Shown: positions 48,425 to 60,019 of the stretch, piece by piece
How positions within the stretch are numbered: position 1 is the first letter of the stretch
How the letters are laid out: each line of letters begins with the position of its first letter
NCBI RefSeq assembly: GCF_954871325.1
Contig: NC_088775.1
Span: 3,509,511 to 3,573,510 of the forward strand
DNA length: 64,000 nt
Source of the DNA: Gordionus sp. m RMFG-2023
Taxonomy: Eukaryota; Nematomorpha; Gordioida; Chordodea; Parachordodidae
Direction: 5' to 3'
Notes under the pieces: model-generated
The model's database searches: none
The model's input: the letters and a program-made list of their open reading frames with translations, nothing else
What the model was told of the DNA's origin: nothing
Program-made: the position numbers and the translations under genes

Positions 48425-48797
48425 CATATATATGTCGTATGGGAATTCGGAGTCTCTTTATTTAAATCCTTTAGCGAGGGCCATTTAAAATATTTAAAAA
48501 TCCGATTTAACCGGAAATGTATTTTAGCATGTGTAGAGTATTTACCCTATAAATTTCAGCCAGATATTTTAGTAATTTTTAATTTATATGAAAAATCCAT
48601 ATAAAAATTAATATAAATTAGAAGTAGTTCTAAAGTTCATGAAAAAATTGGCTGAAATTTATAGGGTAAATACTCTACACATGCTAGAATATTCGGGTTA
48701 AATCGGATTTTAAATTTTTTTTAAATGGCCCTCGGTAAAGGATTTATCAAGAGATTCCGAATCCCCATTGATTCCGAATCCCCATACGACATATATA
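48425..48797. mobile_element. Fold-back element, 373 bp
   Basis: Arms 48425-48575 and 48641-48797 are inverted copies. Both carry ATATGTCGTATGGG at the outer end (complement on the right), GATTTAACC in the middle, and TGTGTAGAGTATTTACCCTA toward the loop. The loop is about 65 bp. The right arm has an extra tandem GATTCCGAATCCCCAT. The plus frame over the left arm is not a gene. Confidence 0.85.
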
Positions 48798-50112
48798 TCA
48801 TTTTGTACCGAGATATAGAGAATGAAACTTCTTAAATAAAAATTTATCTACATCTTAAATTCAAATACTACATACATTGCCATTTTCCCCCGAATGCAAC
48901 AGATTGAATTGGGTTAATATGAATCAGAGATCTTGCAGAGATATCATTTTTACGTCCGGATAAAAAGTAAATTTTCGGCCCGGATTTTATATTTTCAGGC
49001 CAGACACGGCCCAGATTTTTTATTAAAATGTATTGCATTTATTTTTCAATTTTTAGGGCTAATAAATGGCAATTTAATATATTCGATTTTATAATATATG
49101 GTCACTGATAGAAATATTAAATAAACCGGATTATCGTCTGCTTCATATTATAATATTCTATATCCATCATTTTTTTCTCAAAAGTCATTTTTTTCTCTAT
49201 ATAAATCAATCAATAGCGTATTCTTCCAAAATGGAAATTATTTTTAAATAGTATTTATCTCCTATTGAAAATGGCAAGAAACTTTTGTTAAAAGAACGCT
49301 TTCTCTTAAAAAAAAATTTGAAAAATTGATAGAAAACCAACCACAATACTCAGCTGATTTACAAATTAAAATATTAAAACAAATAACACGATTCTAACCT
49401 TTTAACACGCCAAAGTTAACCACATCTGACATTCAAAAAAGACATGTATTTTTTTCGTAGATAAACTCAGACCAGGCAAGTTTAAAAAAATTAGACAAAA
49501 ATAAGATCAACCTCGTCATACGGAAGCGTAAAAGTAATTTATTATTTTTATAAAACAACATATGTTCTGCAACACTTTTTGCCCGATTGACAAAATAAAT
49601 TTGTAGTCAATGAAATCTAGGAATAAAGGCTTAAAATTTTATTATTTGTAAAATATAAAAAAAAAATAAATAAATACAATTTTTAGTAATACAGCGCCAG
49701 CATGCGGATTAATATTCATAAAATTAAATTTTAAATATTTTGGCTTAAAGTTTTTATTAATTTTAACAGATAAAAAATTGTTTTACGAACAAATTTTTAA
49801 ATATTATTTATAAAAATAAATTAATAAATAATGATGATAAAAATTTAGAATAATTATCAAAAATTCGATTTTGTTAACACACCATAATTTAAGAATCAAT
49901 TGATTAATATAAATGCTAGATAAATGAAATAATTTTATCTACGCACATATCAAATGCTAGTTGTTGTTCTATCTGCTAAATTCTTTTTTATGAAATTTTT
50001 ATTATTTATAATCATGAATTCATCCTTTAGAACCTGAACATTTTTCTATATTCTCCTTGTTCAACTAGTGCTTCAAATCCCAATCTCTTCTTTAGATATT
50101 GAACACTGGTAT
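48798..50112. other. Gene-free stretch with repeat D copy
   Basis: Contains a CGGCCCGGATT patch (48950-49020) like those at 21310, 34690 and 60570, and repeat D copy 2 at 49610-49925. No host gene. Confidence 0.45.
49610..49925. repeat. Dispersed repeat family D, copy 2
   Basis: Matches 61500-61770 in order: CAGCGCCAGCATGCGGATTAA versus AAAGCGCCAACCTGCGGATTAA, then ATTCATAAAATTA, TTTTAACAG, AATTATCAAAAATTCG and ATCAATTGATTA. Confidence 0.7.
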
Positions 50113-50114
50113 TA

Positions 50115-51789
50115 TAGGGTAAATTATTTAAAAAAAACAAACAATTAAAATAAAATAACAATATGTTTTTTTATTTTTGCACAACCCTTAAAAAATAAAT
50201 GACAATCAAATATATATAATATAACAAAACAGATTTAAAAAATACATTAAAAATTGGATATTTTAATTTTCGTTTTTTCTTTATATAAATATTCTCCTTT
50301 TTCTAAATTCCTTTAAAATATATTTCAATATAAATTATATTTTTATAAATTTACCTTAATTCATTGGTTGTCCTCGATAACCAATCTCCAAAAATTGATG
50401 CATTTTATTATAATAATTTGAAAAATCAAAAGGAATAGTAAATTCATTAAGAATTGATGTTACATTATTAATTATTTCGTTTCGAGTATTTGGTCGGGTT
50501 GATCGACCTATATTTGTTTTTTAACACTCCAAAAAAAATTTCAATCGGGTTTAGTTGCTGCGAATAGGGTGGCAAATATTCTATTCGCGCTCTAAAACAA
50601 TCAATGAGGTGGCTTTTATAGATGGATGCATTGTCCATAACAATAACTGCATCACTCGGTAGAATATTAATTAGTGCATTCATATAATCTCTAAATAAAA
50701 GGCTATTATAAGGTCCTTCAATGATGCTATAAAGTATCACACCATCGATTCCCATAGTGCATAATATACTTATATTCTTACCCTTAGATGGCGGGACTTT
50801 AACACTTGGCGTAACATTATATGGGGCCCAGGCATAAACAGGTACAACGTGCAAATTTATGCCTGTCTCGTCTAAGAAGAATAATTTTTCTTTGGCTATA
50901 TTTAGTACTTTTATACAATAAATTTGGCGTATATTGATTGTGCCGGATGTGTTTCTCCTATCTGGCTCTTTTCCTGCACGTTTTTTTGACCATCCTATTT
51001 TTTTAATATATTTCCGTATAGTTCCTTCGTTTTTTGGAAATCCCGGAGGTAAATTTTCTATTATATCTTTAATAGTGAATGTATTGTTCGCCATTAAAAG
51101 ATCGATTATTTTTCTTTCTACATCGAAGGTGTCTTTATTTTTTCTGCCTCTCTTTCCAATTACATATTCTTTCAAAGAATCTCCGATGATTTCGGGAAAC
51201 GTTTCTCGCCTTAATTTATTAACAGACGATAACGACATATCTATATATTTAGCGATATCTGTCATTTTCATTCGCTCTCTCTCGGGTACCGATAATAATT
51301 TTTTTACTATATCAATTTTTTCCTTATTCCAGTTAGTATATTTTCTTCTTGGAATAGCCGATGTTGGATCAGTAATAGAATCACCACTTACAGAGGAAGA
51401 ATTGATCATATGGAAATTATTTGTAATATTAGGTATTGAATTTGAATTAGATAAAACAGGATCAGGATTTAATGTAAATGAATTTGTATTACTAGATAAA
51501 ATTTGTCGTATATTAAACATTTGAAAAAAATATTAAACTCTATTTTATAAAAAAAATTAAGTTATATAAAAATTGTAAATGCAAAAAAATTACCGTATGT
51601 ATTTTATAAAAAAAAATTAAATTATATAAAAATTGTAAATGCAAAAAAATTACCGTATGTATTTTTTAAATCTGTTTGTTATATATTATATATTTGATTG
51701 TCATTTATTTTTTGAGGGTTGTGCAAAAATAAAAAAACATATTGTTATTTTATTTTAATTGTTTGTTTTTTTTTAAATAATTTACCCTA
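50115..51789 (-). mobile_element. Tc1/mariner (IS630-like) transposon with long inverted repeats
   Basis: Terminal inverted repeats of about 132 bp (50115-50247 and 51657-51789) begin TAGGGTAAATTATTT and are flanked by TA on both sides (50113-50114, 51790-51791), the target duplication of this superfamily. One gene, read leftward, fills most of the 1675-bp element. A 60-bp tandem duplication (51541-51660) lies between the start codon and the right inverted repeat. Near-identity of the inverted repeats suggests fairly recent activity. A truncated second copy lies at 54000-54551. Confidence 0.9.
50468..51520 (-). CDS. Transposase, DDE superendonuclease with DD30E spacing
   Basis: 350 codons in one frame. 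Residues 1-55 are Ser/Asn-rich; 60-125 look like a helix-turn-helix (MTDIAKYIDMSLSSVNKLRR); 135-180 a second DNA-binding helical region with GTIRKYIKKIGWSKKR; then the catalytic core: FFLDETGINLH (D217), VIVMDNASIYKS (D296) and YLPPYSQQLNPIE (E327). The D296 to E327 gap is 30 residues, shorter than the usual 34 of Tc1. WAPYN (231-235) is the typical core segment. Near the end, an A-run around 50518-50524 causes a frame change: the sequence resembling the true C-terminus (STRPNTRNEIINNV to YRGQPMN) lies in another frame down to about 50360, so the protein as read loses roughly 55 residues and gains an unrelated short tail. Cut-and-paste transposition is the expected role. Confidence 0.88.
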   Translation of the reverse strand: MFNIRQILSSNTNSFTLNPDPVLSNSNSIPNITNNFHMINSSSVSGDSITDPTSAIPRRKYTNWNKEKIDIVKKLLSVPERERMKMTDIAKYIDMSLSSVNKLRRETFPEIIGDSLKEYVIGKRGRKNKDTFDVERKIIDLLMANNTFTIKDIIENLPPGFPKNEGTIRKYIKKIGWSKKRAGKEPDRRNTSGTINIRQIYCIKVLNIAKEKLFFLDETGINLHVVPVYAWAPYNVTPSVKVPPSKGKNISILCTMGIDGVILYSIIEGPYNSLLFRDYMNALINILPSDAVIVMDNASIYKSHLIDCFRARIEYLPPYSQQLNPIEIFFGVLKNKYRSINPTKYSKRNN

Positions 51790-53999
51790 TAAAAGCATGA
51801 AATTCTAGAGCTATAAGCTAATTAAATGATACTATTTAATATTCTTATATTTATACATGGAACCAATAACAGATACCAGCATTTCTGCAAACTGTTTGGT
51901 AATTTCAACGTTCCATGTCCCACAAAATATATTATTATATTTTAAATAGTGTAATTTTATCCATTCTCACTTCAAAATTTATAAATGTTTAAAAAAACGC
52001 AAGCTATTTTGTAATTTAAAAAAAATAAATTTAAAATGAATAACGGAAATGTGCTCAATTTGAAAGAATGCATTTAAAATGCATTATTTGCGTTTTGAAA
52101 CGCAGCGTAGAATCGTTCAATTTGTGCGCACTATAGGATTGGAGAAAAGAAATTTTCTATGATGGAAATTATTATATATATTTATATATTATGTAATAAA
52201 ATATGGCTATTTGTAACAATAGTAGAGGGGCAAGAAATAATAAAAATATATTTAAAAAAGAAGAATGGCATATGTGTTGAACTAAGAGGGAAAATGAAGT
52301 GTTTCGAAGAAACACTTGTAATTCCCTTTTAGGATTTTATTTGAAGAGATAGGGACACGTTTATAAACACCCATCCTTATTGAATTTTTTTCTACCCAAT
52401 TAAAATTCTGAATTTCTTATTCTACTGATGTCTGAGTCTATAATATCAAAAACTAATTTTTTTTTATCATATATCGATAAAATGAATATTAATTATTACT
52501 TTTACAAAATTTTTCAACAAATTTTTGATATAAATAAAAAGTAAAAACTGTTTAAATTTTTTAATTTGATTAGTATGGAAAAAAAATCAATATAAAAACT
52601 CGGCCTAACATCTAATTATTGCATCAATTTTAAATAAAATAAAATTTCCTTTTTATTGAATATTAAATTAACAAATACAAATAGATTTATTAATATTTAC
52701 AAAAATAACTTAATTTATACCTTAAATTTAAAATAGCGGTGGAGCGGAGCTCCTCCACTACAACCCTAAATAGGAGCTAGCTCCCGCTCCTGAATTTTTG
52801 AAAGAAGGGGCGCGCCAGATGTTTTATTCCTTTAACAACTCTGAATTAATCTATTGATATAACATTTTCTTAATAAATACATATTTTTCTCAGCGACCGA
52901 CCGGCCCTGGCCAAAGCCCGGCCCGAGTACACACCCCGTTCCTTTTTCATACTTTGATATATTAATCTAGAAATCCACTCTGATATCGAAAGTCCGTTAA
53001 AATTTCTAAACATTAAATTTGATATAATATTTACTGTTTAAAACTCCCTCGATTACCTTAAATTTATAAGGCCAATTTTTTTTTTTTTGAAATATAAATA
53101 TCTATTAGGAAATGATGTAAATAATATTAATCAGAATTTGTCATTGTACACCTGTCTTCAAAATATATCCATTAGACGGAACTGTATGATGCTTTATATA
53201 GAAATTATAAATTGGTCTTTTCTTGATCTTACTAATTTTGGATTCCTTTTTAATGGACTATCTTTAAATAAAGGTATAATTTTTGAATTGAGTGACATCT
53301 TTACATATTCATCTCCTTAATATTTGGAATATTATTATCATGTTCTTAATGATTTTACTTTTCTAAATATCAGTTAATTAATAGTAAAAAAATAGTTCAT
53401 TTGCAAATGGACACTGAGAAACCTGATAATTAAATATCTTAATTTATTATTTCATTCAAAGTGGATTGAATAATCCTAATCAACCTAACAATCTACCTAT
53501 TTGAAAATTTTAAACTCCAATTTAAACTTAAAATAATTTTTTTTAAATCTGCTAACTAACAGTTGAAAAAATTCGCTAAACCATAAGGCAAGACTACATC
53601 CTTTTTTATCATCAAGGATAACTTTTTATATGTAAATTAAATCAATTACATCAAAAAATATATAACAATTTTCGCCTTCAGTGAAACATTTGTAAAAAAT
53701 TAATATTAAACGTAAATGTAATTAAATCAAAACAACTTTAAATACATAATATGAAATAAATTGAAACAATTAAGTTGTATCATTACAACACAAAATATTA
53801 GGTCAAATGCCACTTTTACAGACATATTTGACAGTTATAGAATATATTACATTTAATATTTTAATAAATTTTACCAATTGGGACCAAAAAATATATGAAA
53901 AAGAAATTAGTGAATAAATCTGCGGAAAGAATATATTCTCAATACGGAAAAAATTTTAAAAATCTTATATATGCCAACATTGTGCATCCAGAAATTAAC
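51238..53999 (+). repeat. 2.76-kb tandem duplication, unit 1
   Basis: This segment is repeated immediately after itself (54000-56832) with very high identity. Unit 1 starts inside the transposase gene and ends at GAAATTAAC. It includes the right half of the transposon, repeat W copy 2 (52255-52860), a GC patch (52890-52940) and AT-rich spacer. The join at 53999/54000 is abrupt, with no obvious microhomology. Confidence 0.95.
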
Positions 54000-54551
54000 T
54001 ATCTATATATTTAGCGATATCTGTCATTTTCATTCGCTCTCTCTCGGGTACCGATAATAATTTTTTTACTATATCAATTTTTTCCTTATTCCAGTTAGTA
54101 TATTTTCTTCTTGGAATAGCCGATGTTGGATAAGTAATAGAATCACCACTTACAGAGGAAGAATTGATCATATGGAAATTATTTGTAATATTAGGTATTG
54201 AATTTGAATTAGATAAAACAGGATCAGGATTTAATGTAAATGAATTTGTATTACTAGATAAAATTTGTCGTATATTAAACATTTGAAAAAAATATTAAAC
54301 TCTAATTTATAAAAAAAATTAAGTTATATAAAAATTGTAAATGCAAAAAAATTACCGTATGTATTTTATAAAAAAAATTAAATTATATAAAAATTGTAAA
54401 TGCAAAAAAATTACCGTATGTATTTTTTAAATCTGTTTGTTATATATTATATATTTGATTGTCATTTATTTTTTGAGGGTTGTGCAAAAATAAAAAAACA
54501 TATTGTTATTTTATTTTAATTGTTTGTTTTTTTTAAAATAATTTACCCTAT
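54000..54551 (-). pseudogene. Truncated transposon copy (N-terminal transposase and one inverted repeat)
   Basis: The minus frame 54282-53995 repeats the first 94 residues of the transposase with one visible substitution (D to Y at residue 51), then leaves the gene at the duplication junction. Only the right inverted repeat (about 54420-54551) is present, so this copy cannot move by itself. Confidence 0.92.
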
Positions 54552-56521
54552 AAAAGCATGAAATTCTAGAGCTATAAGCTAATTAAATGATACTATTTAA
54601 TATTCTTATATATTTATACATGGAACCAATAACAGATACCAGCATTTCTGCAAACTGTTTGGTAATTTCAACGTTCCATGTCCCACAAAATATATTATTA
54701 TATTTTAAATAGTGTAATTTTATCCATTCTCACTTCAAAATTTATAAATGTTTAAAAAAACGCAAGCTATTTTGTAATTTAAAAAAAATAAATTTAAAAT
54801 GAATAACGGAAATGTGCTCAATTTGAAAGAATGCATTTAAAATGCATTATTTGCGTTTTGAAACGCAGCGTAGAATCGTTCAATTTGTGCGCACTATAGG
54901 ATTGGAGAAAAGAAATTTTCTATGATGGAAATTATTATATATATTTATATATTATGTAAAAAATGGCTATTTGTAACAATAGTAGAGGGGCAAAAATAAT
55001 AAAAATATATTTAAAAAAGAAGAATGGCATATGTGTTGAACTAAGAGGGAAAATGAAGTGTTTCGAAGAAACACTTGTAATTCCCTTTTAGGATTTTATT
55101 TGAAAGATATGGACACGTTTATAACACCCATCCTTATTAATTTTTTTCTACCCAATTAAAATTTGAATTTCTTATTCTATGATGTCTGAGTCTATAATAT
55201 CAAAAACTAATTTTTTTTTATCATATATCGATAAAATGAATATTAATTATTACTTTTACAAAATTTTTCAACAAATTTTTGATATAAATAAAAAGTAAAA
55301 ACTGTTAAATTTTTTAATTTGATTATATGGAAAAAAAATCAATATAAAAACTCGGCCTAACATCTAATATTGCATCAATTTTAAATAAAATAAAATTTCA
55401 TTTTTATTGAATATTAAATTAACAAATACAAATAGATTTATTAATATTTACAAAAATAACTTAATTTATACCTTAAATTTAAAATAGCGGTGGAGCGGAG
55501 CTCCTCCACTACAACCCTAAATAGAGCTAGCTCCCGCTCCTGAATTTTTGAAAGAAGGGGCGCGCCAGATGTTTTATTCCTTAACAACTCTGAATTAATC
55601 TATTGATATAACATTTTCTTAATAAATACATATTTTTCTCAGCGACCGACCGGCCCTGGCCAAAGCCCGGCCCGAGTACACACCCCGTTCCTTTTTCATA
55701 CTTTGATATATTAATCTAGAAATCCACTCTGATATCGAAAGTCCGTTAAAATTTCTAAACATTAAATTTGATATAATATTTACTGTTTAAAACTCCCTCG
55801 ATTACCTTAAATTTATAAGGCCAATTTTTTTTTTTTTGAAATATAAATATCTATTAGGAAATGATGTAAATAATATTAATCAGAATTTGTCATTGTACAC
55901 CTGTCTTCAAAATATATCCATTAGACGGAACTGTATGATGCTTTATATAGAAATTATAAATTGGTCTTTTCTTGATCTTACTAATTTTGGATTCCTTTTT
56001 AATGGACTATCTTTAAATAAAGGTATAATTTTTGAATTGAGTGACATCTTTACATATTCATCTCCTTAATATTTGGAATATTATTATCATGTTCTTAATG
56101 ATTTTACTTTTCTAAATATCAGTTAATTAATAGTAAAAAAATAGTTCATTTGCAAATGGACACTGAGAAACCTGATAATTAAATATCTTAATTTATTATT
56201 TCATTCAAAGTGGATTGAATAATCCTAATCAACCTAACAATCTACCTATTTGAAAATTTTAAACTCCAATTTAAACTTAAAATAATTTTTTTTAAATCTG
56301 CTAACTAACAGTTGAAAAAATTCGCTAAACCATAAGGCAAGACTACATCCTTTTTTATCATCAAGGATAACTTTTTATATGTAAATTAAATCAATTACAT
56401 CAAAAAATATATAACAATTTTCGCCTTCAGTGAAACATTTGTAAAAAATTAATATTAAACGTAAATGTAATTAAATCAAAACAACTTTAAATACATAATA
56501 TGAAATAAATTGAAACAATTA

Positions 56522-56689
56522 AGTTGTATCATTACAACACAAAATATTAGGTCAAATGCCACTTTTACAGACATATTTGATAGTTATAGAGGATATTACA
56601 TTTAAAGTTGTATCATTACAACACAAAATATTAGGTCAAATGCCACTTTTACAGACATATTTGATAGTTATAGAGGATATTACATTTAA
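56522..56689 (+). repeat. 84-bp tandem duplication inside unit 2
   Basis: AGTTGTATCATTACAACAC starts both 84-bp halves (56522-56605, 56606-56689). Unit 1 has a single copy, so this arose after the 2.76-kb duplication. The two halves share variants (GATAGTTATAGAGG) that differ from unit 1. Confidence 0.92.
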
Positions 56690-56899
56690 TATTTTACTAA
56701 ATTTTACCAATTGGGACTAAAAAATATACGAAAAAGAAATTAGTGAATAAATGTGCTGAAGGAATAAATTCTCAATACGGGAAAAATTTTAAACATCTTA
56801 TATTTGCCAATATTGTGCATCCAGAAATTAACAAAATGAACTGCCAGGAGGTAAATATTTTGATTTAAAAAAATATTTATTACTGATTTATTACATTAG

Positions 56900-59800
56900 T
56901 GCATGCTAATAATTACCAGGTCGTACTCGCTTCAGTGTTCAAGAATGATCCTTTTGAATTAATATATGCTTTCATTTTTTTTTCTTTTTAGCTTTCACCT
57001 TTTCTGGTGGTAAGCTCCTTCAACATCTCTCTCCACTTTATGTTATTCATACAATCTCTTTTATCTAATTTATACTTCTTTATATTGGCTCTAACTTTAT
57101 GGCCCCATTGAAGTTTTGGCCTTCCTCTTTTACGTTTGCCCATCACTTCAAAACTCTCAACCTTATTTCCTATATAGTTCATAGGCTCATTGTGTGCCCA
57201 TACTACCTAAGTCTGTTTACCATTAACTTAGTCTTAATGGGCACTACCTTTAAACTACTTAGTATTCTTGTACTGCGCACATTATCCTTTCTTGTTACCC
57301 CATCATTCATCCTCAGCATTCTCATCTCCATAGTTTGTAGACTTCTCTCGTCTGATTCTTTGGTTGGAAATGTTTCCGAACAATAAAGAATAGTTGGTTT
57401 TACTATGGAACTGTAAATTCCCTTTAATTTGTGTGGGATTCTTTTGTCAAATAGCACTCCAGATAAAGATCTCCACTTAAACCACCCTTGATTAATCTTA
57501 CTCTTTATCTCTTTTTCTATTGTGGCGCTTGTTTGTATAGTGGAGGCCAAATATTTGCAGCTTTCAATTGCCGATATCTGCCATTTATTTATATCAATAC
57601 TCTCTGTTTCATCTCCTCTTATCACCATATACTCCGTATTTTCTCTATTTACTTTTAATCCGTGTTCTAGGATATTTCTCTAACTCACTAATCTTTCTTT
57701 CATTTCATCCTTAGATTCGGCAATTATCACAACATCGTCTGCAAATATCATATTCCACAGGACTGTTTGAGATATATTACTGTAATGAAGAGAAGTGGGC
57801 TGAGAGCCGACCCTTGATAAACTCCTTCGGCTATTGTGAAGCCTGCTGAAGTACCTTTGTGCTACGGACCATTGTTGTATGGCCCATATACATATCCTGT
57901 ATTATTCTTATATATTTTTCGGGAACCTTTTTGTGGCGTAGCGCTCACCAGATAAGTTTTTTTAGGATTCTATAAGCCTTTTCTAAATCAAGAAAGACCA
58001 TGTGTAGCTTTTTGTTCTCCTTGTATTTTTCACTCATTTGCCTAATTGCGTGGATAGCATCGGTTGTTGATCTTCCAGGCATAAAGCCAAACTGAGTCTC
58101 TCCTATTTCGATTATATCTCTTTATCTTTTTTCTATTATTTTTTCGTATAGTTTTAGACAGTGTGACATTAGTTTTATGCCCCTGTAATTTTGACAATTG
58201 TGTGGATCCCCTTTATTTTTGAAGATAGGAACTAGATAGCTCTGCTTCCATTTTTGGGGAATCTCTTCATTTCCAAGTATTTTATTGTACAGAATAATGA
58301 GGAGATGTATTCCATCATCTCCTAGTGCTTTAAGACTTTCTATTGGAATATCGTCTAGAGCCCTAGCTTTTTTGTTTTACACATGCTTGAGGCATGTGAT
58401 TATTTCTTGTTCTGTAATAGGTTGTACAAGGTTTTGACATGGGGAGTGTTCGATTAGATGTAGTATGTGGGTATTAAAGTTGAGAAGCTTCTAAAATATT
58501 CTTTCCATCTATTCATTATTTATTTTTCCTTTATTATCAATTTCCCATCTTTATTTTTGATTACTTTCGGAGATCCGTTTATATCTCTAGAGTTCTTTTC
58601 TCGCTGTTTGGCTAATCTGTATATTTTATTTTACCCTTTAGATCTTCGTACATGTCATCGTATGCCATAGATTTGGCCCTAGCCACCACCTTTTTAGCTA
58701 TTCTCTTATATTTTTTGTAATTAGTCTTGTCATCTGGATTTTTGGATTTGTACCATATTTTATTAAGGGCTTTTTTCTCCTGTATAGTGGTTTGTACCTC
58801 TTCATTCCACCACCATAATTTTTGTATGATTTACTACCTCTCCTTGTCAAGCCTAGTGTCGATTTGACAGTGTCTATTAATCTGGATGAAAGGTCTGTCC
58901 ACATTTTTTCACTGACTTGTGCGGAATCTATTGTTTCAATGTTTGCATTGATTGCAAAGGCATCTGTCTGTTTTTAATTTGCCCCATTTGATGCATGATA
59001 TTTTATCTTGTTTTGAGTGGATTTATTTGAGATGTGTAAATCCATGACTAGTAGCTTGTGTTGCGCGGCGATATCTTCTCCTGGGATGACTTTGCAGTCT
59101 ATTACATCTTTTAATCTTCTGCGAGAGATTAGCATGTAATCTATTTGTGTTTTCCTTGTACCACTTTCATATGTTATTAGATGACTGTCTTTTTTCCTAT
59201 AGTAGGTGTTGATTAACGCAAGGTCGAAGGCTTGGGTAAATTTCAGTATATGCTCTTCTTCATCATTTCTTTCTCCATATCCAAAACCACCATGATGCCT
59301 TTTGTAGCTATCTCTTGCTTTCCCCACATGCGCATTTAAATCACCACCAATTATGACTAGGTCATTCTTAGAGATTTCCATTACAGCTTCATCAAGGATA
59401 GTTATAAAGTCATCTTTCTCTTCTGCCTTGCAACCCGTTTGAGGAGCGTATACTGAAAGGATGTGTAGTATTGATTGACCAATGCAGAGTTTTATCTTCA
59501 TTAGTCTTTCAGAGATCCTTTTGACTTCTACTACTGAGGAGGTTAGATCTTGACTGAGAATGATGCCGACACCGTTCCTATTGCTAACAATTCCATTATA
59601 GTACAATTTATACTCATCTCCAATCATCAAAGTTTTCTTTCCCTTCCATTTCGTCTCTTGTATGCACGCTATATCAACTTTTCTCTTGTTCAACATTGAT
59701 GCCAATTCTCTCTTCTCACCTTTAAGCGACCCAATATTTAAACTTGCTAATCTTGTCTTCTTTGCTTTGACTTTTACTTTACTTTACTTTTCACAAGATG

Positions 59801-59995
59801 GAGGTCTACACCCTGCGCGTCGCTTGGAGGAAACGCCCTAGCTTTCATATTCATATTTCCATTTGTTTCCTTCATTTTGTTTATTGGACAGGTATCCTTA
59901 GCACGCGGCTGTCCAGACCTGTCGGTGACTGGGATGTCATCTCTAAGCTTCGAAATTCATCATACCATATGTCTTTACACATCAGTTATTGAAGA
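56900..59995 (-). mobile_element. RTE-type LINE, about full length but with a broken reverse transcriptase
   Basis: Reading leftward: a 5' region (59995-59770), an apurinic-type endonuclease in an open frame (59705-58974), and a reverse transcriptase region (58900-56988). RT signatures seen include QFGFMPGRSTTDAIHA (58045-58095), FLDLEKAY (around 57985), and the catalytic FADD (57737-57748). The C-terminus carries GKRKRGRPKLQWGHKVRANI (57182-56988 frame), typical of RTE elements. The length of about 3.1 kb fits RTE. The endonuclease is intact, while the RT falls in several frames (57628-57203, 57182-56988 and others), so the copy is dead. It lies just right of the tandem duplication. Confidence 0.88.
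58974..59705 (-). CDS. LINE endonuclease domain (RTE type)
   Basis: 243 codons. Motifs in order: ACIQETKWKG (catalytic Glu), YKLYYNG, GVGIILS, SVYAPQTG, IIGGDLNAHVG (Asp and Asn of the active site), RKTQIDYMLIS (target-interacting Asp-Tyr), AAQHKLLVMDL (His). This is the APE-like nuclease that nicks target DNA so that reverse transcription can be primed from it. The frame continues upstream with LASLNIGSLKGEKRE, the usual start of the RTE nuclease, so the true start is before 59705, near 59770; a short AAAGT-type repeat there obscures the initiator. The stop at 58974 separates it from the RT in this copy; in intact RTE elements the two are one polyprotein. Confidence 0.9.
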   Translation of the reverse strand: MASMLNKRKVDIACIQETKWKGKKTLMIGDEYKLYYNGIVSNRNGVGIILSQDLTSSVVEVKRISERLMKIKLCIGQSILHILSVYAPQTGCKAEEKDDFITILDEAVMEISKNDLVIIGGDLNAHVGKARDSYKRHHGGFGYGERNDEEEHILKFTQAFDLALINTYYRKKDSHLITYESGTRKTQIDYMLISRRRLKDVIDCKVIPGEDIAAQHKLLVMDLHISNKSTQNKIKYHASNGAN

Positions 59996-60019
59996 AAAAC
60001 TTGAAAGTTTTTATACTCC

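Larger units (their letters stand above)
54000..56832 (+). repeat. 2.83-kb tandem duplication, unit 2
   Basis: Second copy of 51238-53999, with small indels and an extra 84-bp local duplication near its end. It is the downstream unit; its right edge GAAATTAAC continues into unique sequence (AAAATGAACTGCC), giving the original right flank. The two 77-codon frames at 53087 and 55836 are identical only because of this duplication and are not considered genes. Confidence 0.95.

Noticed and set aside
53087-56069. Two identical 77-codon ORFs (53087-53320 and 55836-56069)
   Set aside because: Identity is explained by the tandem duplication; the sequence is AT-rich with no domain or splice context.
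57099-58670. Plus-strand ORFs at 57099-57386 and 58467-58670
   Set aside because: Antisense to the RTE LINE reverse transcriptase.
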